A stretch of 55,241 nt of DNA, from NCBI GenBank assembly GCA_017540825.1, contig JAFYAH010000055.1:1-55241 (forward strand), written 5' to 3'. Shown here piece after piece: positions 16,629 through 26,892 of this stretch. A program made the position numbers and the translations under genes. Every line of letters starts with the position of its first letter. The first letter of the stretch is position 1. This stretch comes from Candidatus Methanomethylophilaceae archaeon (GTDB taxonomy: Archaea; Thermoplasmatota; Thermoplasmata; Methanomassiliicoccales; Methanomethylophilaceae). The notes under the pieces were generated by a model. It saw only the letters and a program-made list of their open reading frames with translations, searched no databases and was not told where the DNA came from.

Positions 16629-18617
16629 TTATAGATTCTCCGCACCGAACATGCTTGGCATTCCCGCCGCGGTGACCGACACCACGCATTCCACGAGCAC
16701 GCTCATGCCTCTGAGCCCCATGTGCCTGTCGCTGCGAACGACGTCGTAGGCGATGCTGCACGCCCCGCTGCGGACGGCCCTCTCGCCGGCTATCCTCTTC
16801 CCTATCTCCTCAGCGAGCACCAGGGCCTCGTCCAGGCTGCCGCAGGTCTCCTTCCCGTCGGGGGAGAAGAGCTCGAAGTGGGACTCGGGGGAGTCGAGGT
16901 CCTCCGGGGAAACCAGGATCTCCACCGTCTCGGAAATGGACGAGGCTATGGCTCCGACGGCGTTGCCCACGTCTGAGTCGGGGTCTATGAACGTGCGGGT
17001 CCCGAACGCGTCCCCGACCCATCTTATGTAGGTGCTGGCCGGGGCCCCTATCCCGATGATGGGCATGTTCAGCCTTATGGAGCATCCGAAGTCCCTCCCC
17101 CTGCCTAGGGCGGCCTTGAGGATCAGGCTGGCTGCGTACGGCTCCAGCGGGCGGTCGCCCAGCTCGTCCGCCAGGAGGACCTTCATAAGCTCGGCGCAGA
17201 GCTTGGCTTTGACCATGTCCCTGCATTCCGACACGAACGGTCCGACGGCCTTCCCGCACTTCTTGGCCAGGTATCTCGCCCCCAGGATGGAGGCCTCTCT
17301 GTCGTATTCGGCGTACGTCCCGTCCACATGGAGGACGTCGGTGGGGGTGAAGGCTATCCTCTGCACGTACCCGTGGGCCTCGAGGCTGTTGGCTCCGATG
17401 AACGAGGGCGTGCTTCCCATCTCCGCCGCCGCTTCCGCGACCGATATCGGGCCTTCGGAGGCCATCTGCAGGAACCCCCTGCTCTCCGGGGTCAGATACA
17501 CCCCCTCCTTGGGGAACCCTATCGTGTAGAACAGCTCCGTGTCCAGGAAGACCATGTCCTCCGGATAGTACGGATCAGGTTTGGTGTCCAGAGCGGCAGC
17601 GCGCAGCAGCTTGTCTGTCAGGGACGGCCACCTCTCTGACGCGACGCAGAGCGGCATCGCCTTGGTCGATTTCAGGACGGCTTTTCCGCCGTTGACCATG
17701 ATCCTGCTGTCGCCCCCTATGCCGGCGGCGGTGACCTTGGCCGCCAGGACGTGGGTCCTCCTTCCGGCGACGGTCATGCCGTCGGGTACCAGAGCCGGCT
17801 TCCCGTTCCTGATGATGCCTATGTCCGTGGTGGTCCCGCCCATGTCCATCACGAACGCGTTCTGCTGGCCGGTAAGCTTCACGGCCCCGATCATGCTCGC
17901 CGTGGGGCCGGACATGATCGTCTCGATCGGCCTCTCCCTGGCCATGTCCTCGCCCATCAGGGTCCCGTTCCCGCGGACCATCATCAGGGGGGCGCGTATA
18001 CCGAACTCGGACATGACCTGCTTCACCGAGCGGATGAGGCGGTCCATGACCGGGATGAGCCTGGCGTTCATGACGCAGGTGGACGTGCGCACCTTGAACC
18101 CCAGCTTGGAGGAGAGCTCGTGCCCGCATACGGCCGGCACGCCCAGGATCTCCGCCGCGAGCGCCTTAAGCCTGTCCTCGTGCTCCGGGTTGCGGACGGA
18201 CATGAACGAGCTGATGGCCATGGCGTCCACCTTCCCCTTGACGCGCCTCATGAACTCCTCCGCCGCGTCGAGGTCGAGGTCCCTCTCCTCCCCTCCGTGG
18301 ATGTTATGGCCGCCCGCGATGGAGACGCAGTACTCGGCGTCGGTCTTCTCGGCCTCGAAGCCTGCGCATATCAGGCCGACCCTGCATCCTTTCCCTTCCA
18401 CGACCGAGTTCGTGGCCAATGTGGACGACAGCGACACTATGCCTACCCGTCCCAGCAGGGCGGGGTCCAGGAAAGACACGGCGCCGCGGATGCCTATGCA
18501 GAGGTCCTCCGGCGTCGTCGGGGACTTGCTCTTGCAGAATATCTCCCCGCTGGACAGCTCGAGTATCACCGCATCGGTGAAGGTCCCTCCGGTGTCGATC
18601 CCTAGCCCCAGGGTCAT
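16629..18617 (-). CDS. Hydantoinase/oxoprolinase family protein (HyuA-like)
   Basis: A 662-residue protein. The N-terminal phosphate-binding loop GIDTGGTFTDAVI and the later DMGGTTTDIG motif are those of HyuA-type ATP-dependent hydantoinases and oxoprolinases. Only the A subunit is present; no HyuB follows. Methanogens commonly carry stand-alone HyuA-like proteins of unknown substrate. It starts four bases after the CGA end of the upstream gene, consistent with an operon. Stop is TAA. Confidence 0.85.
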   Translation of the reverse strand: MTLGLGIDTGGTFTDAVILELSSGEIFCKSKSPTTPEDLCIGIRGAVSFLDPALLGRVGIVSLSSTLATNSVVEGKGCRVGLICAGFEAEKTDAEYCVSIAGGHNIHGGEERDLDLDAAEEFMRRVKGKVDAMAISSFMSVRNPEHEDRLKALAAEILGVPAVCGHELSSKLGFKVRTSTCVMNARLIPVMDRLIRSVKQVMSEFGIRAPLMMVRGNGTLMGEDMARERPIETIMSGPTASMIGAVKLTGQQNAFVMDMGGTTTDIGIIRNGKPALVPDGMTVAGRRTHVLAAKVTAAGIGGDSRIMVNGGKAVLKSTKAMPLCVASERWPSLTDKLLRAAALDTKPDPYYPEDMVFLDTELFYTIGFPKEGVYLTPESRGFLQMASEGPISVAEAAAEMGSTPSFIGANSLEAHGYVQRIAFTPTDVLHVDGTYAEYDREASILGARYLAKKCGKAVGPFVSECRDMVKAKLCAELMKVLLADELGDRPLEPYAASLILKAALGRGRDFGCSIRLNMPIIGIGAPASTYIRWVGDAFGTRTFIDPDSDVGNAVGAIASSISETVEILVSPEDLDSPESHFELFSPDGKETCGSLDEALVLAEEIGKRIAGERAVRSGACSIAYDVVRSDRHMGLRGMSVLVECVVSVTAAGMPSMFGAENL

Positions 18618-18621
18618 TAGA

Positions 18622-18987
18622 TCGCCGCCTGCCGTAGCGCACGACCGCCGGCACCTGGTGGCAGAGCTCCAGGCCGTAGAGGACGTCCTTTCCTTGGTCT
18701 TCGAAGAGCGACTCCGGATCCACGGCCTCCATGTCGCTCTACCGGCGGAAAAGGACTGTCGCGCCGCTGACGTCGGGATACACGGAAGCGGACATTCCAG
18801 CCCTTGCCGCGATCGACGCCACGTGATCTACGAGCTTCTCCTGGCCCATGCGCCTGATCCCGGTCACGGCGCTCTCCTCGCTATGGGAGAGGAAGTGGGC
18901 GATGCGTTCGTCCAGCATTTCCAGACCGACCTCTGCGAAGCATGCTGCCATCGAATCATCGGCCGTCTCGCAGCGTTCTCCGGGCAT
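18622..18987 (-). CDS. Hypothetical protein with in-frame TAG and CGA end
   Basis: From ATG 18987 (AAGGAG seven bases upstream) the frame gives 82 residues to TAG 18739-18741 and then continues with coding-like sequence (SDMEAVDPESLFEDQGKDVL) to CGA 18622-18624. Read through, it has 121 residues and ends four bases before the HyuA start. The standard frame after the TAG stays open to 18304, deep inside HyuA, where it becomes arginine-rich shadow sequence. If TAG is a stop, the product is an 82-residue protein ending SGATVLFRR. Family not recognised; cotranscription with HyuA is likely. Confidence 0.55.
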
Positions 18988-19031
18988 ATCGGCTCCTTTC
19001 GTCGCTTATCGTATGCTTTCTATGTAGGTTC

Positions 19032-19835
19032 TCATCTGTTCCTGACGACGGTAACAGGGCAGGCAGCCATGGTGACTATGCGTTCGGTCGCTCCTCCGTG
19101 CAGGATGTGCAGCCCTCCGCGCCTGTCGACGCCGACCACCACCAGGTCGTATTTCCCGGACATCCCTAAGATGACGTCCACCGGGTCCCCGTCCTCGACG
19201 ATCCCGTCGGCCTCCACGCCATCAGCTCTGATCTCCGAGACAATCTTGTCCACGAGAGGCTGGGGGTCGTTGCCCTTCTCCCTTACGCTGAGCACGGTGA
19301 CGGACGATTTGGAGCGCTTCGCCGTCTGTATGGCGTAGTCTATGGCCGGCCTGTTCTCGTCGTAGACGGGAAGGAGTATTTTCTCGATGCGCTCGGAACC
19401 GGATTTCACTGTCAGGACCGGGCAGTAGCTCCCCTCAATGACCTTCTTCGCGGTGGAGCCTATGCGTCCTGCCATCATTCCGCTCTTCCCTGTGATCGAC
19501 ATCATCATCAGGTCCGCATCCTTGGACATCTCGTTGAGGATCTCCCAGGGCGCGCCTTCCGCGAGGACCTCCTGGTGCTTCGCTCCCTTCTTCTCCGCAA
19601 GCTTAGCGGCATTCTCCAGAAGCATCTTGCCCTCGATCTTGGCCATGTAGTATTCCTGGGACGGGTCCACCGTTCCGAACTTGTTCAGAGAGGTCACGTC
19701 TATGACGAACACGAACGTCAGCGTGGCGGAGAACTCCACTGCGGAATGCAGGGCTATCTCGATGGCCACTTTGGAGGACACGCTACCGTCTATCGGAACC
19801 AGCACCTTGTCGAACTTCATGTGTTGCTCTGCCAT
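19032..19835 (-). CDS. Tandem universal stress protein (two UspA domains)
   Basis: The ATG at 19835 gives 267 residues; GGAG in aggagatatgac precedes it, and a TATA element (TATATAAT region, 19871-19880) lies upstream. Two UspA folds occur in tandem: residues 6-140 (FDKVLVPIDGSVSSKVA, ending SYCPVLTVKSGS) and 145-267 (IEKILLPVYDENRPAIDYA, ending CPVTVVRNR). The glycine-rich nucleotide loops are GKSGMMAGRIGSTAKKV and GVDRRGGLHILHGGATER. Probably a cytoplasmic ATP/AMP-binding stress protein. Confidence 0.88.
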   Translation of the reverse strand: MAEQHMKFDKVLVPIDGSVSSKVAIEIALHSAVEFSATLTFVFVIDVTSLNKFGTVDPSQEYYMAKIEGKMLLENAAKLAEKKGAKHQEVLAEGAPWEILNEMSKDADLMMMSITGKSGMMAGRIGSTAKKVIEGSYCPVLTVKSGSERIEKILLPVYDENRPAIDYAIQTAKRSKSSVTVLSVREKGNDPQPLVDKIVSEIRADGVEADGIVEDGDPVDVILGMSGKYDLVVVGVDRRGGLHILHGGATERIVTMAACPVTVVRNR

Positions 19836-20034
19836 GTCATATCTCCTGCTAATGGTATAGAATTGTTTGTTAGATATATAATCCAACTTATCGTGTCAAG
19901 ATTCATTAAGCAAAATAATGTATTCAAAGACTACTCCATTGCCCTCCCGTCCCTCTTCGGATCGCACTGTTGCCGATCGGACGGAAGAGACGAGCGGAAA
20001 GCCGTCGCGCCTGGATAAGAGGGTCCGAGGGGCT

Positions 20035-21534
20035 TCGCAAGGCTATCTGCCTTCCGGTTTCTATCGACGACTCCGTCACCGTCCCGAGGCTCTTGATGTA
20101 TTCTCCGAGGACGACGCCGCTCTCCTCCACGAAGGTCGCGGCGCATCCGGCGAAGGCGGAGTTCCCGTTCCCTCCCATAACCACGTAGTCCGAGGTGCAT
20201 ACCGAGTAGGTCTTCCCCGCCTCCACTTTCTTGCCGTCGATCTCGATGGACGAAACCCTGGACCCAGTCTCGGCATCCGGGTCATACGTGACGGTCATAC
20301 CCGAAATCTGAAGGAACCCCCCTACATCCGATTCCAGATGGGTGTAGGATGACTCCATAGCCTCGTACAGGCGGCTCCCATCGGCCTCCAGGATCACCAG
20401 CTCGTCCAGGAACGGCAAAGCCTCGTACAGACTGCTTATGGTGATGTCGCCGACGCCGATGTCGGAGCGGATGCTGCCGGAGTTCAGCATCGCCACGTCG
20501 GATCCGCTGAACCATCTGGCTGCGTCAGCGATGAGGTCCCCAAGCATCGACTCTCTAGGCCCCAGGGCCTTATAGTTTCCTTCAAGGGGGATTCTGGTGG
20601 ATCCGATGCTCGTGGACAGGATCCTTCCGCATTCCTCGTTTACCTTGGCGACCGCCGCGTTCGTTTCCGGACAGGAAAGCGGCTCTCCCTCGTAAAGGTC
20701 CGCATCTATGGTCCCTCCATGGACGCGAACGACGCCGAACGAGGTGCAGTGGCCACCGGTGCTGGCGATCACCGTCCCGCTAGGCAAGAGGTCGATGCCC
20801 GGAGCCCTCCCTCCTTTCATGGCGGTGTGGCTGTGGCCGTCGATGAATATGTCGATGCCCGGGACCTTGGCGCAGATCTCGTCGGAGGTGACGGAAGCGG
20901 GCTCGACGCCTATGTGGCCTATCGCCACGACCATGTCCACTTCCATCGTGCGAAGCAGGGCGACCATGCGCTCGGAGGCTTCTATCGGATCTGTGATGGA
21001 GGTCCCTCCCATGCTCCCGGCTTTGACGCTGTATGCGGTGTCCGGGGTCAGCAGCCCGAATATGCCGAGGCGCACCCCGTTCTTTTCCAGCACGATCCAT
21101 TCCTTGAACACGCTGCTCCCGTCGGGATAGACCAGGTTCGAGCATATGATGGGGTAGTTCAGCGCGTCGGCCCTCTCCAGCAGCACAGGAAAGCCGAAGT
21201 CGAACTCGTGGTTTCCAGGTATGCCGACGTCGTATCCGATGCTGTTCATGACCTCGATCGAGGACAGGCCTGCCGTGACGGTCCCGCTAGGCCTCCCTTG
21301 GAGGAAGTCCCCAGCGTCCACCACGAAGACGGTCTCCCCCTGAGACTCGTACGAGTCCTTCAGGGCCCCGAGTGTGGACATCCCCAGGCCCTGGTCGTAG
21401 TAGCAGTGCGTGTCGTTGGAATGCAGGATGACGAAGGTGCTCCCGTCGCCCGGGACGTCGCGGACGGCGTACGAGAACGCCAGTATGAGCACTATCGCGA
21501 CAGCGGCTGCCGGCATGAGCCAGGTGGAACGCAT
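20035..21534 (-). CDS. Membrane-anchored 5'-nucleotidase/UshA-type metallophosphatase, ending at CGA
   Basis: From ATG 21534 (GGAGG ten bases upstream) the protein has 499 residues to CGA 20035-20037; the standard frame runs on to TGA 19924. A signal anchor (WLMPAAAVAIVLILAFSYAV) leads into the calcineurin-like phosphatase domain with metal ligands in HSNDTHCYYD, DAGDFLQG, GNHEFDFG, GHIG and DGHSHT. The C-terminal 5'-nucleotidase domain contains NSGSIRSDI and MGGNGNSAF. Ending at ETGRQIAL is normal for the family; the extra 37 codons beyond the CGA have poor codon use. The active site should face outside the cell, for nucleotide scavenging. Confidence 0.85.
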
Positions 21535-21636
21535 GTCGTAAGATGCCTCCAATAGCTGAAAAACATATCGTATCCCAGCTACAGGACAATGCCGCGGGGC
21601 TGCAGGTGGATAGCGCCCGTTTCGCTCCGAGGCTTC

Positions 21637-22053
21637 TCGGTTTGACTGTTCAGGAACCTTTCCGTCCTTCAGCAATTCGGCCAGCCCGCGCCTCAGCTCA
21701 TGGAAGCCTCTGGGAAAGTTCTCCGATCCGCTGGCCCTTATCCTGCGACCTTCGTCCACTACCGCTTCGAAGGAGAACATCTCGCCGTCCTTCACGAACT
21801 TCGGATGCTTGCCCTGGAAGCCGTCCCAGCCAGGCACGCCGCACTCGTTGAGGAGGCGGACGAAGGCTTCCGAGTCGCAGACCGTTCTGGCCATGAGCCT
21901 GCGGGACTCATCGGAGCAGATGAACCCGCAGTACTCGGAAAGCTCTACGCTCGTGCCGTCGCATACGGCCTCGTACTCAGTATGCGAGCGCATCCCTGTT
22001 ATCGACAGGCTGACCGTGGTGAGGGACTCGATCTTCTTCTTGCTGAACAGCAT
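21637..22053 (-). CDS. Small conserved-type protein upstream of the nucleotidase, ending at CGA
   Basis: From ATG 22053 the protein has 138 residues to CGA 21637-21639. A TATA-like element lies about 30-40 bases upstream (TTTTTATA on the minus strand). The sequence (MLFSKKKIESLTTVSLSITG, with PGWDGFQGKHPKFV and FPRGFHELRRGLAELL) looks like a complete small beta-rich domain found in firmicute-like and gut-archaeal genomes. With the standard code it is fused in frame to the nucleotidase through about 35 residues of non-coding-like codons, which I judge not to be a real fusion. Function unknown. Confidence 0.6.
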
Positions 22054-22157
22054 TCTGCCACCAGTGGGAAGCAGGGGGTCAATGTATAAAAACACGGCAA
22101 TAGGGGAGCGGAACGGCTTGTGGCCGCCCCGTCCCTTAAGACGATTGGAAAGGGCGC

Positions 22158-23855
22158 TCAGTCGGAGTAGACGATCTCGCATCCGGTCGGGAAGGCGCTC
22201 TTTCCGATGTCGGTCGTGCGGGATACGGTCGCCGTCTTCAGGGAGGTGCATCCGCTGAAGGCGTTGTCGTCGACGCTCCTGACGGTGCCAGGGATGGTCA
22301 CCGAGGTGAGGGTCTTGCATCCTCCGAACGCATATCCGCCGAGGCTCTGGACCGAGCTGGAAAGCTCCAGCGACTTCAAGGCGCCGCATCCGCTGAACGC
22401 CTTGTACTCGATGCTGGTGACAGAGTCTGTGATCTTGGCTGCGAGGAGGGCGGTGCAGGCCTCGAACGTCTCCTCCCTGATCGTGGTGGTCTGCTTGGGT
22501 ATGACGATGGAGCTCATCGACGAGCAGCTTTTGAAGGCGCCTTTCCCTATGTACGAGACGGAGTCAGGGAGGGGGATCGAGATGAGTGACTTGCAGTCGC
22601 GGAACGCGTTCTCTCCGACGCTGGTGACCGAAGCCGGGATCTCGATGGAGGAGAGCAGGTCGCATCCGTCGAAAGCATGCGCGCCGATGCTCGTGACCGT
22701 CTCAGGGACCTTGTAGGGGTTGATCGGGTCGCTCCCTTTCTTCTCCGGGAACCTTATCAGCTTCGTCTTGGCCTTGTCGAACAGCACGCCTTCCGAGGAC
22801 GAGTACACGGCGTTGCCTTCGTCGACTGTGATTGACTCCAAGGAGCCGCAACCGGTGAACGCGTCCGACCCGATCGACTTCACAGAGGAGGGTATGGACA
22901 CGGAGGACAGGACGGAGTAGCCTTTGAACGCGTTGTCCTCTATCGCTTCGACCGATTCCAGTATGGTCACAGACTTCAGGGACTTGCAACCGGAGAGCTC
23001 CCTGATCACGGATGCCGTTCCAGGGATCTTGACCGATGCAAGGGCGGGGCACCAGTCGAAGGCTCCGCTTCCGAGGCGGGTGACTGACGCCGGGATTACG
23101 GCGGTCTTCAGGGACTTGCATCCGAAGAACGCCTTGGCGCCTATGCTCTCCACGGAGTCGGGGACCTCTATCGCCGCCAGCGACTTGCATCCCATGAACG
23201 CAGCGTCGTCTATGGTGATCACGGAATCCGGTATGTCGATGGTCCCGAGGGAATCGCAGCCCTTGAATGCCTCCTTGCCGATAGTGGCGAGGGTGTTCGG
23301 GAGCGATATGGACGACAGGGATGTGCAGTCCGAGAATGCTCCTGATTCCAGAGTCGTTACGGATTCGGGTATCGTTATCGATTCCAGCGACTTGCAGCCC
23401 TCGAAGGCGTCCTTCCCGATGACGGTGACAGAGTTGTGGATGTCCACGGTCTTGAGAGAGTCGCAGTCCGAGAAGACGTTCTGCTCTATCGTCTTCAAAG
23501 GGCTGGGAATCCTGATGGATTTGAGGGACCTGCATCCTTTGAAGGCCCCTTTCTCGATCGTGCCGACGGTGTCGGGGATGTCTATCGACTCGAGGTTCTT
23601 GCACCCTTTGAACGCGCCTTTCCCGATGGCGATGACCGATTCGGGCAGGCTCATGGAGGTCAGGTACGTGCATCCGGAGAAGGCTCCGTCGTCTATCCTC
23701 ACCACCGGGCTGGTGTCTATCATGTCCGGAATGGAGATCGTGGCGTCTTTCCCCTTGTAAGAGCTCACGTATGCCAGCCCGTCTTTCACGCGGAACTCCA
23801 AGCCGCCATCGTTGGATCCGGAGAGGCGTCCCTTTTTCAGCTTGTCGAACAACAT
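22158..23855 (-). CDS. BspA-like leucine-rich-repeat (LRR_5) protein
   Basis: A 565-residue protein from ATG 23855 (MLFDKLKKGRLSG), with a TATA element near 23885. After about 40 residues it is built of some twenty-two repeats of about 23 residues of the pattern I-P-x-S-V-x-x-I-G-x-x-A-F-x-G-C-x-S-L (for example GKGAFKGCKNLESIDIPDTV). This is the LRR_5/BspA type common in gut microbes and thought to mediate adhesion or surface binding. There is no signal peptide or anchor, so it may stay in the cytoplasm or use another export route. Confidence 0.88.
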   Translation of the reverse strand: MLFDKLKKGRLSGSNDGGLEFRVKDGLAYVSSYKGKDATISIPDMIDTSPVVRIDDGAFSGCTYLTSMSLPESVIAIGKGAFKGCKNLESIDIPDTVGTIEKGAFKGCRSLKSIRIPSPLKTIEQNVFSDCDSLKTVDIHNSVTVIGKDAFEGCKSLESITIPESVTTLESGAFSDCTSLSSISLPNTLATIGKEAFKGCDSLGTIDIPDSVITIDDAAFMGCKSLAAIEVPDSVESIGAKAFFGCKSLKTAVIPASVTRLGSGAFDWCPALASVKIPGTASVIRELSGCKSLKSVTILESVEAIEDNAFKGYSVLSSVSIPSSVKSIGSDAFTGCGSLESITVDEGNAVYSSSEGVLFDKAKTKLIRFPEKKGSDPINPYKVPETVTSIGAHAFDGCDLLSSIEIPASVTSVGENAFRDCKSLISIPLPDSVSYIGKGAFKSCSSMSSIVIPKQTTTIREETFEACTALLAAKITDSVTSIEYKAFSGCGALKSLELSSSVQSLGGYAFGGCKTLTSVTIPGTVRSVDDNAFSGCTSLKTATVSRTTDIGKSAFPTGCEIVYSD

Positions 23856-24002
23856 GTTATCCCAGTCCTGTATTACTCTGTTGATAAAAATAACATATGT
23901 ATGGGGGTGCAATCATACATCGGGAAGCAGCTGCGATAGGATCCTCCCGACAAGTGGAAGCCGACCTGCGTTTCCGAAGCCGCAGGCCTGCTGTTTCGTC
24001 CG

Positions 24003-24625
24003 TCAGGACACTATGGTTACGAGCTCCACCGACGGGTATCCGGAGAACACGTCCTCGCTCGAAGATGCCAGGCCCTCAGGTATAGTCACTCTTCTGAGCG
24101 AGGTGCATCCGGACAGGGCGTTTCTGCCGAGGCTGACGACGGAAGACGGAATCTCGATGCTCTCCAGAGACGTACAGCCTATAAAGGCGCCTTCTCCGAT
24201 GGCTGTCACCGTTTCAGGTATCTCGAGCCTTACCAGTGACCTGCAGTTCCTTAGAGAGAACTTGCCGAACTCTTTCAGACGAGAGGTGATGGTCAGCGAC
24301 CTCAGGCTCACACAGTCGTCGAACATCCTCTCTGGGAGGACATCTATTCAGCATGCATTTCGACCGTCTCGAGGGTGCGGCATTCAACGAAAGGCCCTGT
24401 CCCGATATCGGAGACTGAACGAGGAATAACAACTTTATAGATGTTATCGAATTCGAATGCACCGTTGATGATGCGGTTCACAGGCAGTCCTCTGTACAGC
24501 TCAGGTATTACGAGTGCCCCAGTGGTACCTTCGTAACCTACAACGGTCGGCGTTCCATATATCATGCGGATTTTGGCTCCGCATGTTTCAACACTAGTGT
24601 TTATTCTAACGAGTGCCCCTTCCAT
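24003..24625 (-). pseudogene. Second BspA-like LRR protein, broken by a frameshift
   Basis: Two pieces share the LRR_5 pattern: 24344-24625 (93 residues, ending ECRTLETVEMHAE) and 24003-24326 (107 residues, starting MFDDCVSLRSLTI). In the sequence tgctgaatagatg the first frame meets TAG (24344-24346), while the frame of the second piece reads ATA GAT GTC CTC CCA GAG across it. Adding one base there joins both into one continuous repeat protein of about 207 residues. Reading the TAG as sense does not help, since TGA follows twelve codons later. Either a recent frameshift or a one-base sequencing error. Confidence 0.7.
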
Positions 24626-24802
24626 TTAGATCAAGAATTATAAGGACTGCATAGTATATAGTTATTTAGACGTCTGTCTTTCTACTTTAGTACATTTGGT
24701 GCTCTTCCTCCACGACGAGAGGCATCTGGCGGTTCTAGCGAGTCCATCTGTAGAGAAGTGCTTTTCGTCACAATTAAAGGCACAGAACGCATCTGGACTG
24801 CC

Positions 24803-25426
24803 ATGACCTTCTTTGACAACACCCGGATGCTGGGGATCATATTCTGGGCGGTTGGAATCATGATGGTGCTGGAGTCGATCCTGATGGTCGTGTCCGCTTT
24901 CACGGACTTCGATGTCGACCTGCCTGACGAAATAGTCAACATCACGGCATATCAGGTGGCCTTCGGAGCCGGCTCCCTGGTGACTGCTGTGCTGTACATC
25001 TTCTTCGCCAACAGGGTTATGAGAGGAAACATGACGGACAAGATCGGTCTGCTGGGGGAGTACATCATCATGGTAGGCGCCACGTCGATCGTCAGGATCC
25101 TCGTCGAGCTCATCGCGTTGGTCGCCGGCGAGCTGACGATAGAGGAGGTCATCGTCTATATCCTAATGTTTTCGGTCATGGCGGTGTTCTTCATTGCAAT
25201 GATGGCCGTGGGGCGGACCGTCCTGCGCGGCCGCGAAGCTAGAGGGAAAGGGGTATTGTGGGTCGTTCTATTCATCGCTTTCGTCGTCATGGCCGCCTAT
25301 AACCTGACGGAGGCCGAGACCGAGCTGGTCTTCATCTCGCACATCAACCATCTGCTGATAGCCATCTTCATGCTGCTGGCGCTTCTGGATCCCGAGGTCA
25401 TGTCCAGGATGGGGGTGAGACGCTGA
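24803..25426 (+). CDS. Multi-span membrane protein of unknown function
   Basis: A 207-residue protein from ATG 24803, chosen because AATTAAAG (about 24772-24779) lies near -27. It has about six transmembrane segments (MLGIIFWAVGIMMVLESILM at the start, HINHLLIAIFMLLALL at the end). No family motif is recognised. It ends 30-36 bases before the cardiolipin-synthase-like gene, so the two are probably cotranscribed. Confidence 0.72.
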   Translation: MTFFDNTRMLGIIFWAVGIMMVLESILMVVSAFTDFDVDLPDEIVNITAYQVAFGAGSLVTAVLYIFFANRVMRGNMTDKIGLLGEYIIMVGATSIVRILVELIALVAGELTIEEVIVYILMFSVMAVFFIAMMAVGRTVLRGREARGKGVLWVVLFIAFVVMAAYNLTEAETELVFISHINHLLIAIFMLLALLDPEVMSRMGVRR

Positions 25427-25455
25427 TAGACTGGTTCACGCAGATCATCCTGGAG

Positions 25456-26853
25456 GTGGACGTGGTCTTCCTGGTGATGCTAATCTTTGCGGAGAAGAAC
25501 ACCCCGGCCAGGATAGCCGTGTGGGCGCTGACCTTCATCCTGCTTCCGTTTCTGGGATTCGTCCTCTACCTGTTCATCGGCCAGACGTTCTACTCCGAGC
25601 AGGTGTTCAAGCTAAAGGGCGCGAACGACGAGAAGCTCCGTGGACTTCTAGGCAAAGAAAAGGGCAACGCCTCGAGAGAGCGGAACCCGGAGTACAGGTC
25701 CATGGGAGTCGCTATGGAGGAGGTCGGCGCCATGGGCTATTCCGACGACAACGACGTGAGGCTGTACACTCTCGGGGAGGACAAGTTCGAGGACCTCTAT
25801 GAGGACCTGAGGGAGGCCAAGGAGCACATCAACTTCGAGTATTACATAATAAGGGACGACGAGCTGGGGAACGAGCTCATCGACATCCTCACCAAGAAGG
25901 TCGAGGAAGGCGTCGAGGTCAGGCTCCTCACGGACGGGTTCGGTTTCGGGAAAGGCCCCAGGAAGGCCATAAAGAGGTTCCAGAAGGCCGGGGGGCAGTT
26001 CGCTCTCTTCCACAGGGTCCTGTGGCTTCTGCTCAGCCCGAAGAAGAACAACCGCAACCACCGGAAGATAGCCGTGATAGACGGCAAGGTGGCCTACTGC
26101 GGCGGGTTCAACGTCGGCGACGAATACCTCGGGAAGGGTCCTCTCGGGTTCTGGAGGGACACCTCGGTCCGCGTCTCCGGTGGGTCCGTGGACGCCCTCC
26201 AGCTGAGGTTCCAGATGGACTGGGAATATGCCACCGGGGCCCCCATGTGCACTTCGGACGAGATCGGCCGCTACTACAGGAGAGGCCATCCGTCCGCAGG
26301 CGATGCCAGGGTGATGTCCGTTTCGGGAGGACCTGACGTGTCCGACTTCAACCCAGTGCGGCTGGAATACCTGCAGCTCATAAGCCGCGCGAAGAAGAGC
26401 GTTTACATCCACTCCCCTTACTTCATCCCGGACGACTCCCTGACGGACGCTCTGACGCTGGCCGTCGCGAACGGGGTGGACGTGAAGGTCATAATGCCCG
26501 ACAAGCCGGACCACATGTTCGTCTACTGGAACAACATCCGCAGCGCCTACGCTGTCGCGGGGAAGGGGGTCAAGGTATACAAGTACAACCGCGGGTTCGT
26601 TCATTCCAAGACCCTGGTGATCGACGGGGAGTACTGCTCGGTCGGGTCCGCCAACTTCGACGACCGCTCCATGGTCCACAACTTCGAGACCAACCTCCTG
26701 ATAATGTCGCCGGAGATCGGGAGGCAGATGGACGAGGCGTTCCTGGAAGACCTTTCGCATTCTACCGAATACGACCGCTCGGAGTACGAGAACCTCGACG
26801 GATACCAGCTCCTGAGGGTGTTCGTCTCGAGGCTGTTCGGGAATCTCGCCTGA
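25456..26853 (+). CDS. Cardiolipin synthase-like phospholipase D, intact
   Basis: About 465 residues. The start is uncertain: GTG 25456 or GTG 25462 after ctggaggtgg, or a non-ATG start nearer the upstream stop. Two N-terminal membrane helices are followed by two PLD domains with complete H-x-K-x4-D motifs, NHRKIAVIDGKVAYCGGFN and VHSKTLVIDGEYCSVGSANFD. This is the layout of bacterial-type cardiolipin synthases, which join two phospholipids by transphosphatidylation; archaeal versions would act on archaeol lipids. It is one of three related genes in 8 kb. Confidence 0.87.
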   Translation: MDVVFLVMLIFAEKNTPARIAVWALTFILLPFLGFVLYLFIGQTFYSEQVFKLKGANDEKLRGLLGKEKGNASRERNPEYRSMGVAMEEVGAMGYSDDNDVRLYTLGEDKFEDLYEDLREAKEHINFEYYIIRDDELGNELIDILTKKVEEGVEVRLLTDGFGFGKGPRKAIKRFQKAGGQFALFHRVLWLLLSPKKNNRNHRKIAVIDGKVAYCGGFNVGDEYLGKGPLGFWRDTSVRVSGGSVDALQLRFQMDWEYATGAPMCTSDEIGRYYRRGHPSAGDARVMSVSGGPDVSDFNPVRLEYLQLISRAKKSVYIHSPYFIPDDSLTDALTLAVANGVDVKVIMPDKPDHMFVYWNNIRSAYAVAGKGVKVYKYNRGFVHSKTLVIDGEYCSVGSANFDDRSMVHNFETNLLIMSPEIGRQMDEAFLEDLSHSTEYDRSEYENLDGYQLLRVFVSRLFGNLA

Positions 26854-26892
26854 GGGGCGACTGCGGCTTCGGCTAATTTCGGGGCCGCGACG

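Noticed and set aside
19924-22053. Fusion of the small domain to the 5'-nucleotidase
   Set aside because: The linker after CGA 21637 is non-coding-like, and the nucleotidase has its own GGAGG and signal anchor at 21534.
24344-24346. TAG in the short BspA-like gene as another pyrrolysine codon
   Set aside because: Reading through meets TGA twelve codons later, while a frameshift restores the repeat pattern.
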